Shown in pieces: positions 44,188 through 55,725 of a stretch of DNA of 64,000 nt. Location: positions 1,013,501-1,077,500 of the forward strand of contig JABELC010000010.1 of the NCBI GenBank assembly GCA_028455995.1, written 5' to 3'. Every line of letters begins with the position of its first letter. The first letter of the stretch is position 1. The notes beneath the pieces were generated by a model. It did no database searches, was not told the origin of the DNA, and was given only the letters and a program-made list of their open reading frames with translations. The translations under genes were made by a program, and so were the position numbers. Source of the stretch: Scleromitrula shiraiana (Eukaryota > Ascomycota > Leotiomycetes > Helotiales > Sclerotiniaceae).

Positions 44188-45312
44188 TCATGAAACGCAA
44201 TTTCGTTGACCGCCGAGGAATCGAGAGAAGATGTTACCCTTCGACTTCTTTGTTGTGCGACGTTTTTCCTCCACCAATGCCATGTTGTCGATTTCGTAAG
44301 GTAGCATGGGTCGGGACCCCTTGCCATCTGCGGTAGGGATGTAGACTGTGACCACGTCGCGGACTACACCTGAGTATGAGTAGGTCTCGCATTGCATGGC
44401 ATCAAGATCGCTACCAACGGACGAAAGAGGTGTGCCTGCTCGAGATAATTCGGAGATGTATGATGATGCAGATGATGCGGTGGCATCGAGAGTATCCATG
44501 GTGCCACTACGAGATAGGCCAGGTACTTCAGAGGACGAAGGAGGTGAAGGGTAATAGGTGAATGGTTCTTGTTCGCCGGAGAAGGACATGTACTTTTCTT
44601 CGTATGATGGAACCCAGTATTTTCCAGAAGGGTCGAAAGATAGTGCTTCGGCTTGAGCTCGCTGTTCCCGAAGTGCTTGCTGGCGTGCTTCCTTGAGGTG
44701 GTTGTGTTCTTCTTGACGATCTAACTCATGACGTATTGGTGTAAGGAAAGGCTCTAAGTGTATATAAAGATCGTTCTCGCTGATGATCAAGTCCCAGTCG
44801 AGGAGGAAGAGTAGTTGCTTCTCCATCAGGTTGACCTCAGTCCTGGAGAATCCGAAACCTTCGTATGCTCGGACATTAGAATACTCTGCCCAATGCTTGT
44901 TCTTTGGTGACGAGTCATTGAGAAACTTGGCAGCTAAGATCAATGCCGCGAGGAATATCCTATGAACTGTGCATCTAAGGCCTTTGGCAACCGGTGGTAA
45001 CTTGCTCTTTAACCTTGCAAGGTACACTAAGCTTGCCATAAGTGTAGGTACTTGAACGTTTGACTTTTTAACCAAGGAAGTAATGAATCTCTCTAACGAC
45101 GGCAAGTCTGACGATGAGCGTTTATCTCGAGGTGGAGTAACAGGTGGTGATGGTATATGACTCGAGTTGTGTGGTATAGGTTCACACTGGATAACCTCTG
45201 CTGCCTTTTGGGCCAGATAACTGATCATCTGTGAATTGACTGGCATGTAGATGAAGTGTTCTAAAGCTGTCTCGTTTGAAGCTCGAAGAGCTGTTGGAAT
45301 GTATGAAGACAT
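44188..45312 (-). CDS. Pho85-type cyclin (Pcl1/Pcl2/PclA family)
   Basis: A single exon of 374 aa. The cyclin box spans about residues 75-200: LERFITSLVKKSNVQVPTLMASLVYLARLKSKLP, then LRCTVHRIFLAALILAAKFLND and HWAEYSNVRAYEGFGFSRTEVNLMEKQLLFLLDWDL. This is the arrangement of Pcl cyclins (G1/S cyclins partnering Pho85/PhoA). The C-terminal 150 residues are low-complexity with Ser/Pro-rich segments, a likely site of phosphorylation and degron control. Aspergillus PclA is the best-known relative and acts in asexual sporulation. The upstream DNA is unusually long and contains several long homopolymers. Confidence 0.9.
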   Translation of the reverse strand: MSSYIPTALRASNETALEHFIYMPVNSQMISYLAQKAAEVIQCEPIPHNSSHIPSPPVTPPRDKRSSSDLPSLERFITSLVKKSNVQVPTLMASLVYLARLKSKLPPVAKGLRCTVHRIFLAALILAAKFLNDSSPKNKHWAEYSNVRAYEGFGFSRTEVNLMEKQLLFLLDWDLIISENDLYIHLEPFLTPIRHELDRQEEHNHLKEARQQALREQRAQAEALSFDPSGKYWVPSYEEKYMSFSGEQEPFTYYPSPPSSSEVPGLSRSGTMDTLDATASSASSYISELSRAGTPLSSVGSDLDAMQCETYSYSGVVRDVVTVYIPTADGKGSRPMLPYEIDNMALVEEKRRTTKKSKGNIFSRFLGGQRNCVS

Positions 45313-45474
45313 GATGCTAATTCTTGCTTGGTGTTGTACTGAATCTAAAAGACTTGTATAACTCTAGGAAGACGAAGATGACTGATCTAGACTTGATGAG
45401 TCGAATTGAAACAAGAAAAAGATAAAAAAGATAAGACGAGGATATAAAAATAAAGATACAACAAGCTATATGTC

Positions 45475-45476
<2 letters not shown>

Positions 45477-45505
<29 letters not shown>
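45477..45505. repeat. A29 homopolymer upstream of the cyclin gene
   Basis: An uninterrupted run of 29 A, 165 nt upstream of the cyclin start. On the transcribed (minus) strand it is a T tract, of the sort that excludes nucleosomes in fungal promoters. Confidence 0.85.
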
Positions 45506-45508
<3 letters not shown>

Positions 45509-46373
45509 TAAATGAAAGTCGTTATTGTTCTGAAGTTGTAATTAAAATGTTTTCTATTGTTGCTATTGTTGCAAAACTCAACCAGCTATTGTCGGTCGGT
45601 TGAGAATAATAGGTCGGCTGTGAGAGGCAGAACTGAGGTAATCTGACAACAACGATGGGCCGAGGAAAAGTTGAGGTAAAATGGGTACTTCGTTTACACT
45701 GAAGAGTGAATAGAAACTATCGACAAATTGAATAAAAAAACAGACCACCGACTGATAATATCGAAAATTGAAGATGAAACCCAAAAATCCAATTTCGCGA
45801 ACGAGTGAGAAAAGATCCGACCAGCGGAATCCTAAGGAGGAGGAGGAGGAGGAGGAGGAAGTTGGCGCAGCTGGTGGTTACTTTGCGTGGAGGGAGGCAA
45901 TGAGAGGATTCAGTTGGCTATATAAAATTTCAAATTGCCTGGCCCCAAGCCTGACAAAGGCGTACAGTAGGCGGATCGAAATAACAAGGGTTTGGTTGGG
46001 GAAAGGGTGGCTGAATATTGGGCTATAGTCAACCTGGAAGCGATGAAGGTGCAGATAGGCGCGGAGGATTTGGTTTTTTTTTTTTTTTTTGGTGAGAGTT
46101 AAAAGAAGTAAGCAGTTAAAACCACTTTATTTATGGGTGACTGGTGAAACTTCAAATTTAGATGATTGACAATTCAATATTCTCCAAATTGAAGTACCGA
46201 GTGGTGTGTTATTGTAATGTAGCTCTCTTTTCTTTGTTCCGTTTCTAGGTTCGGTTCGTTTCGTTTCGTAAGGGATTCGTATATAGTAGTATATATGTAC
46301 TCCGTGAAGGATGCGATACTAATGATCTACCTTCTAAAACTTGAACGGAAGTCGAAATCAAAATCGAAGTATC

Positions 46374-46392
46374 GGGGGGGGGGGGGGGGGGG
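46374..46392. repeat. G19 homopolymer
   Basis: An uninterrupted run of 19 G in an AT-rich interval about 1.06 kb upstream of the cyclin start. Such a run can form G-quadruplex structures, and it is also error-prone in sequencing, so its exact length is uncertain. Confidence 0.8.
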
Positions 46393-49300
46393 TTTTTCGA
46401 AGATGTCGAGAAACTTTTAAGAAAGTTTATATAAAAAGGAAGAATGTTGAGATGATTCAGGTAGTCTTCTGTCGAGATATGCGAATAATGTATGAAATAG
46501 ATATATATCTTCTTCGATCAAAGCTGGAGGGAGATATGTATATTATTTAAGGAGGTTTTAATTATTTTTAATACCCTCCAATGCTTTCTCCCTATCAATT
46601 CCAGCTTTTCCCTTGTTCCCTTGCAAGAACAAAGTATTTTCAGATCAGTAAGGAAATATCAAGTTCGTTATGGAATAATTGGTTCAGGTTGAACGACTAC
46701 CAAAAAATCCAAAGATGGAGCACTAGGCGCTGGTAAAGGAATAATAGGAATGCTTGGGATTGTACCCCTCGTTCTTAAAACGGACCAAGGATGCAAGTGG
46801 CTTTTAGACAAGGGGTACGGAAGGTTAGGAAAATAGAAAAAAAGAGTGGAAGATGTTGATCGATCACAGGGATATTTGAAAAGGGTTCAACTGGTGGCGT
46901 GGGTAAAGCGAAGGTTTCAAAAGTTCAGCCCACCTGGATATGGATGGATGGAACTGGTATAGATAGGTATTTTCGAATTGATCGAACCAATCCAAAGGAA
47001 AAATGACTTGATTCGTTTATAATGTCTCCAGAAATGATGGAATGGTGTAAAATACAGTACAACGATGTACCAAGTCGAACAGAAAGAGAAACTCGAGATT
47101 TCGAGATTTCGAGTTACAATATCCAGGTATTATGCTTCTCAACAAGTTTTTGTATGTATCAAGTATAGGCAACAAGATGGATAATCGTGAGCATAAGCAT
47201 GAGCATAAACAATTTAACTGGTCGTTATGCCGTGTTCTAAACCTTCGTGCTGCGGTCGTGTCTGATCGTTCTCGTCTCTTTGACTCTCTTCCCCAGAATT
47301 CGTCTATTCGCTGAATCGCTTGGATTCTCTCAATAGTTATTCGTTGCTTCAAATTCCGTCGTTCCTCTTATGGGTTGTCGATTAAAAGGGCTGAAGCAAG
47401 GCCGGATGAAAGTATCCTGAAACCACTGAAGATATTCGATTTTTGTAACTATTCAACTAGATACCAATAACAATATATTGATAATGAGGCGTGAGGAGTA
47501 AAAATATACATACGTACATACATATACGGTACGGAAGATGGAATCTGATAAAGGGTAAAATGGAGATGAATCAATCTATTGGAAGTATACTATAGTATCT
47601 ATGCACCTAACATGATTCGACATCATCGATGCGAGTAATGTTGAATCAATCGGCATTTTAAATGGATCTAATTTATACGTGTCGACCTGTTGAAAAATGC
47701 AAGCGGTGAATGTGACACTTACGACACTTCAGCGAACATCCCATGATTTCTAATGTTGTCAACGATCACACACAAGAATACACCTTGTAAGATCTTGAAC
47801 CAAAAAGTCTCGAATATGAGGGATGAAAGTATAGAAGTTTTTCCTTTCCCTTGTTTTTCGGTGGCACTTTGGTTTTTCTCCTTGGGTGGTTTTTCATTCA
47901 TGTACTCCACCGAACACATCATGCGCAATCCGGGGATGACGACTTTTTTGTTTTTTTTTCATAATGATGCCCACTCTATCTACCCACATAGGAGTTAAGG
48001 CTTTTTGATCATCAACCGTACGAGCCGTATCGACATCTTATCCATGACAGCGAGGATGGCGATAAAGGCGACGATAAAGGGAACGGCGATCAATTACGAA
48101 CTAAAAGGTTCATTCAAGCATCCCATAAAGTAACTAGAACCGAACTAGGACAGCTAAACCTGCTATAGATCCAATCATATTCGGATTTTAAATTCCAGAT
48201 CTTCAGTGCAAAGCCTCACTTGCATGTAAACGATCTAGCTTCCTCTACCGGCAGTGAAAAAGGAGGCTGGAGTAGAGGAACCTCCGAACAAAAACTTCAT
48301 GCATACAATATTGTACTTGATAATTGATAATAATATTATATGATATGGTAACGTCGGCCGAAGGCGAAAATAAAAGACAGAAATGGAGACTCGTCGATAT
48401 ACATTAATTTTTCTTTAGTTTTTGGTCTATCGACAAAATACAGCTAGATGAGTGTTTGTACATGTTCATCCGTTCTAATTGGTCTAGAATGCATAATTTC
48501 GCCTGAAACAAGCATCCATCTCAACTTTTATTAGTACTATTCCTTCCACTGCCACTATACCATCCGAAATTCATATCTTCCTATCTGCTTAAATATTTTT
48601 TTGAGATACGGGCTGTAGGTAAGGTCATGATCTACAATAGCCTACCGATATGCGATGTTTTATTCGTTCAAGTAAATCTTGAAGCAACCTTCTTAAGAAT
48701 CAGCTAATTCATATAAGTCTTTTGTAATCACACCAAAAATTCCTAAACTGCGAATCAGATCCGTAATGAACACTACACCCGAAAATCCTCATATATCACG
48801 AGAAGATTTCCCGAATTCAATGCTACAGAGGTGTGGCAGTGCGATAAGATGGATGAAAAATCATTTTTCATCCATCGTCACTGTAACCATTTTTCGGAGA
48901 TGTCTTACATATGCATGGATGACCATCATGCGGCCACTCCGGACCCTCTTCAGCAATTGAGAATCTACAACAAAAAACCTTGGCTGATGATAATGAGACT
49001 CAACCATCGCATCAAATTTTCTCCATCCTTTTCTCTACTCAGAACCTAATGCGATGAGAATTTGTCACTTCATAATACGATATACATCATTTAAAGCGCT
49101 ACGGGTCTTGTTTTTGGGTCTCATTGACGTATATGTGGGCGGCTAGATGCAATGCGCGGAAGTAGTTTAGCTGTCCCGTCAAGCGCCTTGTATCTATTTT
49201 CATCCACTTGGCGAGATGTCAATTACGAATCGAAACACGCCATAGCATATCATTTCTTTAACAATCCTGTTACAACCATACTGCATCTCAAATTGCGCGT

Positions 49301-52300
49301 CTGTTGTTTTATCCGTTATTCGTTTCACATGGCAAAGTTGTCAAAAATAACTTGAAGCGATGAACGGATGAACCAACAAATCATGTATCAACATATCCTG
49401 AATTCATCTTTGATCGAAGAAGGGAATATTCGCGCGATTCACATCATCAAGCGCTCTCATGTGTATTGGTGGTTGAATTATTCTACCTATTCGGGGTTTC
49501 AGAAATCTTGTAATTCTCCACCTCTATCTTCTAAGTTTACCGTCCTAGGGATGGCATTGTGGCTACAACGGTGTGTGTGAAGCCAGGCTCTAAGAGATGT
49601 GTCTTGGACCGGATGGAACAGATGATGACCATACAGACTATTGGTTTGGGATTATCTAAAACGGAATGATCCAATTTTATCGTTCTCGTGCGATGTTCTT
49701 AGCCACAATACAATGTCATTTGAGCGCCCATATGTGGATATGGATTTCATTTTATCATTCATAAGGAATGTCAAGATTGTACTCCTCTCTTGGTAGTCGT
49801 TCTACGTATACAAAACAATGTTTATATATTCAGATACACAGATTTCACATTCATGTTGCCATACCTTCATATCTTCATAATTCCAATTGCTCAGAATTTA
49901 ATCTACAAGATTATCTACAACTAGATTTACGTATCTACTCTGCATTGTGGGGAAGCTTCCTACTCTGCATGTTAAGTATATTCCTACGCTCATGCCGGAA
50001 ATTTTAAGCTCAGCGTTTCCGTCACATTTATGACTTTACGTACTTTGCAGTTAAGTAAGTATATTAATGTAGAAACAAATGATCGTCATTGTTTATCATC
50101 ATTGTGTCTTAACTGTGCCCCTTCCTTATATCTCAGAAGGAGTAAAATATCCTGAATAAGCTAAATCCATACCAGCCACTTCCTTCAGGTCACTGTGATC
50201 ACATTACTATATTCTTAGCCTCGTGACATGGCGTCCTTTGCAGGTGATGGATATACCGGGTCATGTAGTCAGGTATAAGAACTTTAAGTCAAGCGAAATT
50301 GAAACTTCGGAAACATTGCTTCCTGGAGTTTAAACATGCGATCCTTATGAGCCAAAATAAGACAGAGGAAGACTGTATTACATATACCCTTATATAAGAA
50401 TCATGATCGCCAAGTATTGATCATCCAACTAGCAGACTATATGCGGAAACTACTACGAGTATACTTATTGTAGAGACTGAAAGTTAATCGATATCTATCT
50501 GAATAGGTTTGTACAAATGATGGCCGCGCTCCGGTTGCAATATCAAATTCTTCCTCGCTGTTCAGATCTTCCTGTTCACGTCTCCTACCATAACTAGACC
50601 TGTCAGCATTCTGAAGTAGATGCATTCGATATTGTATTGAGCCTGTAGTTTATTAAGTGAATATGGGAATTCAGGAAGTACATTCTCCTGATCTACATGC
50701 CCAAAACCTTATTGAATTTACCGCAACCACAGTATAATCTATGAATTGACAGATAAACTTCCAACCCAATTCAATCTCTACTCCCAATATACACAAAATA
50801 CCGAATTATTAATATCTAATCTTGCTATATTCATCCATCACTAATACTGCATGCACCTACCCGCACCACACCAGACCACTACATCACTTCGCCCCACCCC
50901 CATATATCATTTTCCGCCCCCTCAATACATACCCCAATGCAATCTATCTATGTATATATCCCCCCACCATCATACTACCCTCATACCCTACTTAGATATC
51001 TATCTAATAATCATGATGGACTATATATACCAATGACCAGTAAATACAAAGACAGTACTACCACACTACAAATATTGTGCAAGTAAGTATCGTATCGCAC
51101 AATCCACCCCAAAGCCCATAAACCTCCACATTCCCTACACAAAGCCACTAAACCCCAATCCCCAAATAAATAATTACTACACACCTCACCACAGCGTTAC
51201 ACAACAATTTCCCCCTTCATGCTCCTGACGTTGTGTATCGGACTCGGATAAATATCCACCGCCCCGAGTGAGCAAAATCTCAGCTGAATACAGGTAGCGG
51301 ATTGGATCAGCCCTATACTATTAGGTGTCATTCATTTATACGGTGTGTACAGTTTCTTTAGATGGATCTGATCGGATGTTGTGCGACGGACGGGGGGGAC
51401 ACTTCTGCCTGTAGGATGGTGGGTTGGTGTAGGGGGTTTGATGGGTTTGGTGGGTTTGTTATGTTGGATTGCATGGGATTGGATTTTGTGGGTAGGATTT
51501 AAGACTGAGGAGAGGAAGGGGATTTGGGTAGGTAGTAGATGAATTGAGGATTCGGCTGGTTGGTAATGTTGCGTTTTATTGTTAATTTGTTGTGCTATAC
51601 ATAGTCAACGGTGGGAGATAGGATGGATGTTGTTGTTATGCATGTGAAAGGGATGGATCGGTAGGAGGATGAATGGCGTACTTATTTTTTTTTATCAGAT
51701 TAGGCTTAGATGATTTTCCTGACGCTATTTTAGATGTGTTTCCGGAGAAGAGGGCTATGATGGATGAGGTTGTTGTGGTATGGAGATGGATATATATTTC
51801 TCTTGGGGGGGGGACGCTTCTCTGCTTCTTGTTTGAGTCAAGTAGAACTTAAACGACGTATTGTGCATCTGGGGTAAGCTACACATCCATAGGATGGATA
51901 GCTAGTAGGATGGTTGAATTAGTTGAGTAGATATAACTTTGGTAAAGGTTAGGTATATATGACATATGCAAGTAGTCCCTCAGTGGTATGCACTCGAGTC
52001 ATAGTACCAGTCATTGAGATTAATCAAAGAAGTTTTATTTCACTATAGCATATGTTTCAAATTAACATTGAATATTCCCCAGAACTCTTGATCTCAAGTA
52101 AGTATAGCATGATGTAGATATCCATTGCTTCCGTCATGCGGTTTGATATCAACTACTACCAAATTATATCAACACCACAAAGCATCACAATTTCCTATCC
52201 CCAAGTCCATTCCTATCATATCTTCCTCCTGACCGTCTAACTGAAATGCAAACTTCCTTTCCGTAAACGTATTTATTTTCACCCGATTAAGACTTGTATA

Positions 52301-52936
52301 CAGGAGTTTGGATATTTCAGGACTTCTGTCCCAAATCTAAATATGATAACGCAAAGCAAATAATTAATTTGCAGATCTACTGGTTTCGATCCCAAAGTAA
52401 AGATGAGCTGGAGATTCTGTTGGAATTTGAATGGTTTGAGATGAGAATGTGTGAATTTGAGAAATATAAGAGTCTAGAGTTGTGGGATGAGACATGTGTG
52501 GTGAATTGCTATTACTAGTAGACAAATAGTTGTTATTAGAGAAAATCATGTTTTCTTTAAGTGTGACATTACTTCAGTAGACTAGTTAGGATTGTGTATT
52601 TTTAAGAGGGGTCTGATACGATGGAGCAGTGCTTCAATGGAGCTCTACCTGGCGCCTGGAAAGATGAGTCGAGGATGATTGAGAAGCGGAAACATGATAT
52701 GAAAGAATATGATAAAAGGCCCCAAGAACAGAATCATAGACAACAAAGTAGAGAACGAACACAAAAGAATAAAGAGGAAGTCAATTAGGGAAAACAGATA
52801 CAATTTATTTGGATATTCGCAATCTAAGAAAGTTCTACATGAAGTATATTACAAGTTTCCCACGAAATCATCATGAAAGTACTTGCCCACATAATTATTT
52901 ATATATAATCCAAGTCCACCTTATTAACTTTCAACT

Positions 52937-54634
52937 TCAATCCCGAGATTTGCCAAAGCCCAATCTCTCCTGCCACTCCTTTCTCAACCTCTCCATCTCC
53001 GTCCAACATTTTGTTCCTAGAACTTCGAAATCCTCTCTAGCTTCTTTTGTCAAATTGACCGCATCTCTCTTTCTACCTTTTCTTCGCTCCCCAGTATCAA
53101 TGATATTTTTCGTCTTGCCATCCCATCCCCAACCAGGTACCTCTGTTCGGACAACACGCTCTTTTCCTTTAGCATTTGTTGCGGATCCCCACTTTGAAGA
53201 TGGCGCATCCAATGTCTCTAACGTTTCCTCCGGGGTTAAAGCTATCCAGACGGGTGCCACGGCGGCTTTGTAGCCTTCGATGGTATGCCATTGACTTCCC
53301 GCCCATCTTACAAAGTAGAAGATGCATGTGTAGATGAATACCAAAATGGCGTGCAAGGGCATAATTTCCGAGACAAATATTCCAGGCTGAACTATGTACA
53401 TCTTTGGTTTTTGGGTTTCAAGCTGGAGAGATTCGTTGCCTTCGTCCTCGGGGTTAGGTTTCTTTACATGTACGTCCGAGTAATCATACCAAGATGCTGA
53501 GGCTTGCCTTGGCCCTCGCATTCTCTGGGACAGGACCAAAAGATCAGTGAGGCGCTTTGAACTTTCGTATGGGGCGTGGCATTCCAGCGCCTGTAAATCA
53601 TCTATGGAGAAATGCTTGTCGAGAGCTTCAATGCTTCCTACCCAAATTATCCTACCACTACCAGTAGATGATGGAGAAGCACATCTCGACAGCAAGGGCA
53701 TCAGTTGATGTGTAAGAATGTAATGACCAAAAACATTAGAACAAAAGGTTGCGCCAAGAGGCGGCTCTTCCGAATCCACTTGTTCTGATAGTAATGGCTG
53801 CGTAGCCTCATCGGAAGATTGGACTGTGCCACGAGAACCTGAAGAAAGTTGTGGTTTTGTGGTAGCGCCAAAATCCGCAATCTTATATCTTGGCCATGTC
53901 ACAGCTTCTTTCATATCAGTCATAACAGTCCAAGCAGCCAATGGCCAATTGAGTCCCGTCCATCCGCCACTTCCCGCATTCAGAATTATGACATCTAGCC
54001 TGGGTATCCGAATTCCACTCAATCCCCAACCCCATGATCTTTCCTCGCCCTGTGATCCTTCTTCTTGACTCAATGCCCATTTATCTTGCTTGGCGTCTTT
54101 AGAGTATGATGCAGTTCCAGGAGAGCCAGCAGGAAGTCTAAGTCCATCAATCGTAGTGGCATCTGGACTGCCAACAGTGCCATTGACAAGTCTATCGGCA
54201 ACCTCATAGACATTCTTCAAATCGCACAAATCTACCTCGATTCCTAGGAAATGAACCCTAGCAACCATATTCTGCCATCTATATACAAAGCCCTGGGCCT
54301 TAGCCTCCTGCCTTAACTTTTCCGCATATTCAGAGTGGTCGACAAGGGATCGTAAATGGGATCGTAGGCGGGAGATTGTGTATCTCGTTTTAAGGTGAGA
54401 CCGTGTGCAGAGGATAAGAATCAAATGTTTCTTCGGATGGGTATTGGGAGAGGTGAGGAACTCGTCAATTAATCGGGATGCGATAGAGAAACCTAATCCA
54501 CTAGAAGGGAATCAGTAACTCAAATAGACACATATTAACGATTAGGGACGAAAATGAGAATAACAATACCTATTTGCACCTGTTATTAAAGCAAAGGTTT
54601 GGCTTTTACTTGTCTCCCAAGGAGGTAACCCCAT
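52937..54634 (-). CDS. erg27: 3-ketosteroid reductase Erg27 (sterol C-4 demethylation)
   Basis: Two exons (54634..54570, 54500..52937; 69-nt intron GTATTG..CTAG) give 542 aa. Splicing restores the SDR cofactor motif ITGANSGLGFSIA. The catalytic motif is YESSK, preceded by the strand WVGSIEAL, and NAG follows VIILNAGSGGW. The C-terminal part carries a hydrophobic helix (PLHAILVFIYTCIFYFVRW). Erg27 reduces the 3-keto intermediate in ergosterol C-4 demethylation together with Erg25 and Erg26 at the ER. It is the target of fenhexamid-type hydroxyanilides in Botrytis. My residue numbering gives T63, L195, A210, P238, V309 and V365, as I remember for B. cinerea, but Lys368, Lys369, Tyr412, Ser461 and Lys496 at other reported positions. 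It is divergent from a glycerolipid acyltransferase gene. Confidence 0.94.
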
Positions 54635-55725
54635 TTTTTCGATATAGGTTAGTAAATTGGTGTTGGGGCTGCTGGAGAATAGGCTGTATATAATTGATTT
54701 ACTTCGCTGCTGCTTTCATTATTGACACCTCTTTAAATTCGACTAAAGCCCAATCCCAACACATAAGCGCCCCCCTGGTTCCACAAGACGGTGAGAATGA
54801 GGCTCACCGTTAATTTGTAAATCTCTCTTCATAGTGAGGAAATTTTAATGGTAAGTAACTAGAGAAGCGCCAGAATTACTTTGCTTTTAGTAAATTTATA
54901 CTCTTGTAGGAATTCTGTAGGAATATTTTTTTGTTCTTATATAGGTTTTTGGTTACATGTGATTATGAAATACTTTATCGGTATATCAATTTAAATACAG
55001 TATAACATAGAGAAGTAATCTAATTGTAAAGATATTGATTGTTTGAAGTTTGAACTTATCTAATATCAAGGAATATATTAATTATTGAGTTGCAGTCTTC
55101 AATTCACCTCTGCTCTCTTATCTGTTATTGTTTGTCTGTTATTATACTTTCTATAGCAGGAGGACGAAGCTTCAGAAGCTATTTGTCCTCGATTAATAAG
55201 TAATTATGATAACATTTGATTAGGTAATGATAGCGCTTGTCGCCTATTTTAGTGTATCTTACGATTTTACCCCAGTCAAGTCGGTCTGGAATTTCAAACC
55301 GATTCCGTGGATCAGGAAAAATGCGGCCTTCCTAAATAATTCAATTCAATTCAATACAATAATTAAACTCTCTGCACGTTGTTATATCTTTTCCCTATTC
55401 TTTATTTTTACCTTCTTGAACTATATAATATAACGATATGACTACGGGAGCTTCAATGAATATTCAACTTATGAAAGCCATTATCTCTTGAGAAAACCCT
55501 ATCTTCCGACTTGCGCCGTTGTGCGTATCTAGTAGTTTTTCTAGTTGCCGAACGGTTTGTCAAACAAATCTACCCGTTGGAGCATTCGTCGATAAGTCTA
55601 TAAGTATAGCGGTCATCTTGCTTAACAATTCAACGATCGATTGAACGACTCTCTTCCTCGAATTTACCTAGAAATACATTATAATCGTATCATTATTGGT
55701 TCTCACAGCATTACTTTTTCCCGCA
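54635..55725. promoter_or_regulatory. Divergent promoter region of erg27 and GPAT gene
   Basis: 1.09 kb between the start codons of two membrane-lipid genes transcribed in opposite directions. The middle (54,840-55,100) is very AT-rich. No gene is supported here and no factor site was assigned. Confidence 0.45.

Larger units (their letters stand above)
45313..52936. other. 7.6-kb gene-free interval upstream of the cyclin
   Basis: No ORF here shows a family motif, a signal peptide or convincing splice continuity; all are under about 115 codons. Visible features are A29 (45,477-45,505), a GAG repeat (45,837-45,860), T17 (46,074-46,090), G19 (46,374-46,392), and pyrimidine/purine islands around 50,850-51,180 and 51,390-51,550. 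A 62-codon ATG ORF (50625..50437, -) has protein-like polar composition but no context. The region may hold a long 5' leader, a noncoding transcript, or a lost gene. Confidence 0.5.

Noticed and set aside
50437..50625. 62-codon minus-strand ATG ORF with protein-like polar sequence
   Set aside because: It is isolated, short and without signal peptide or homologous pattern; kept only as a note within the gene-free interval.
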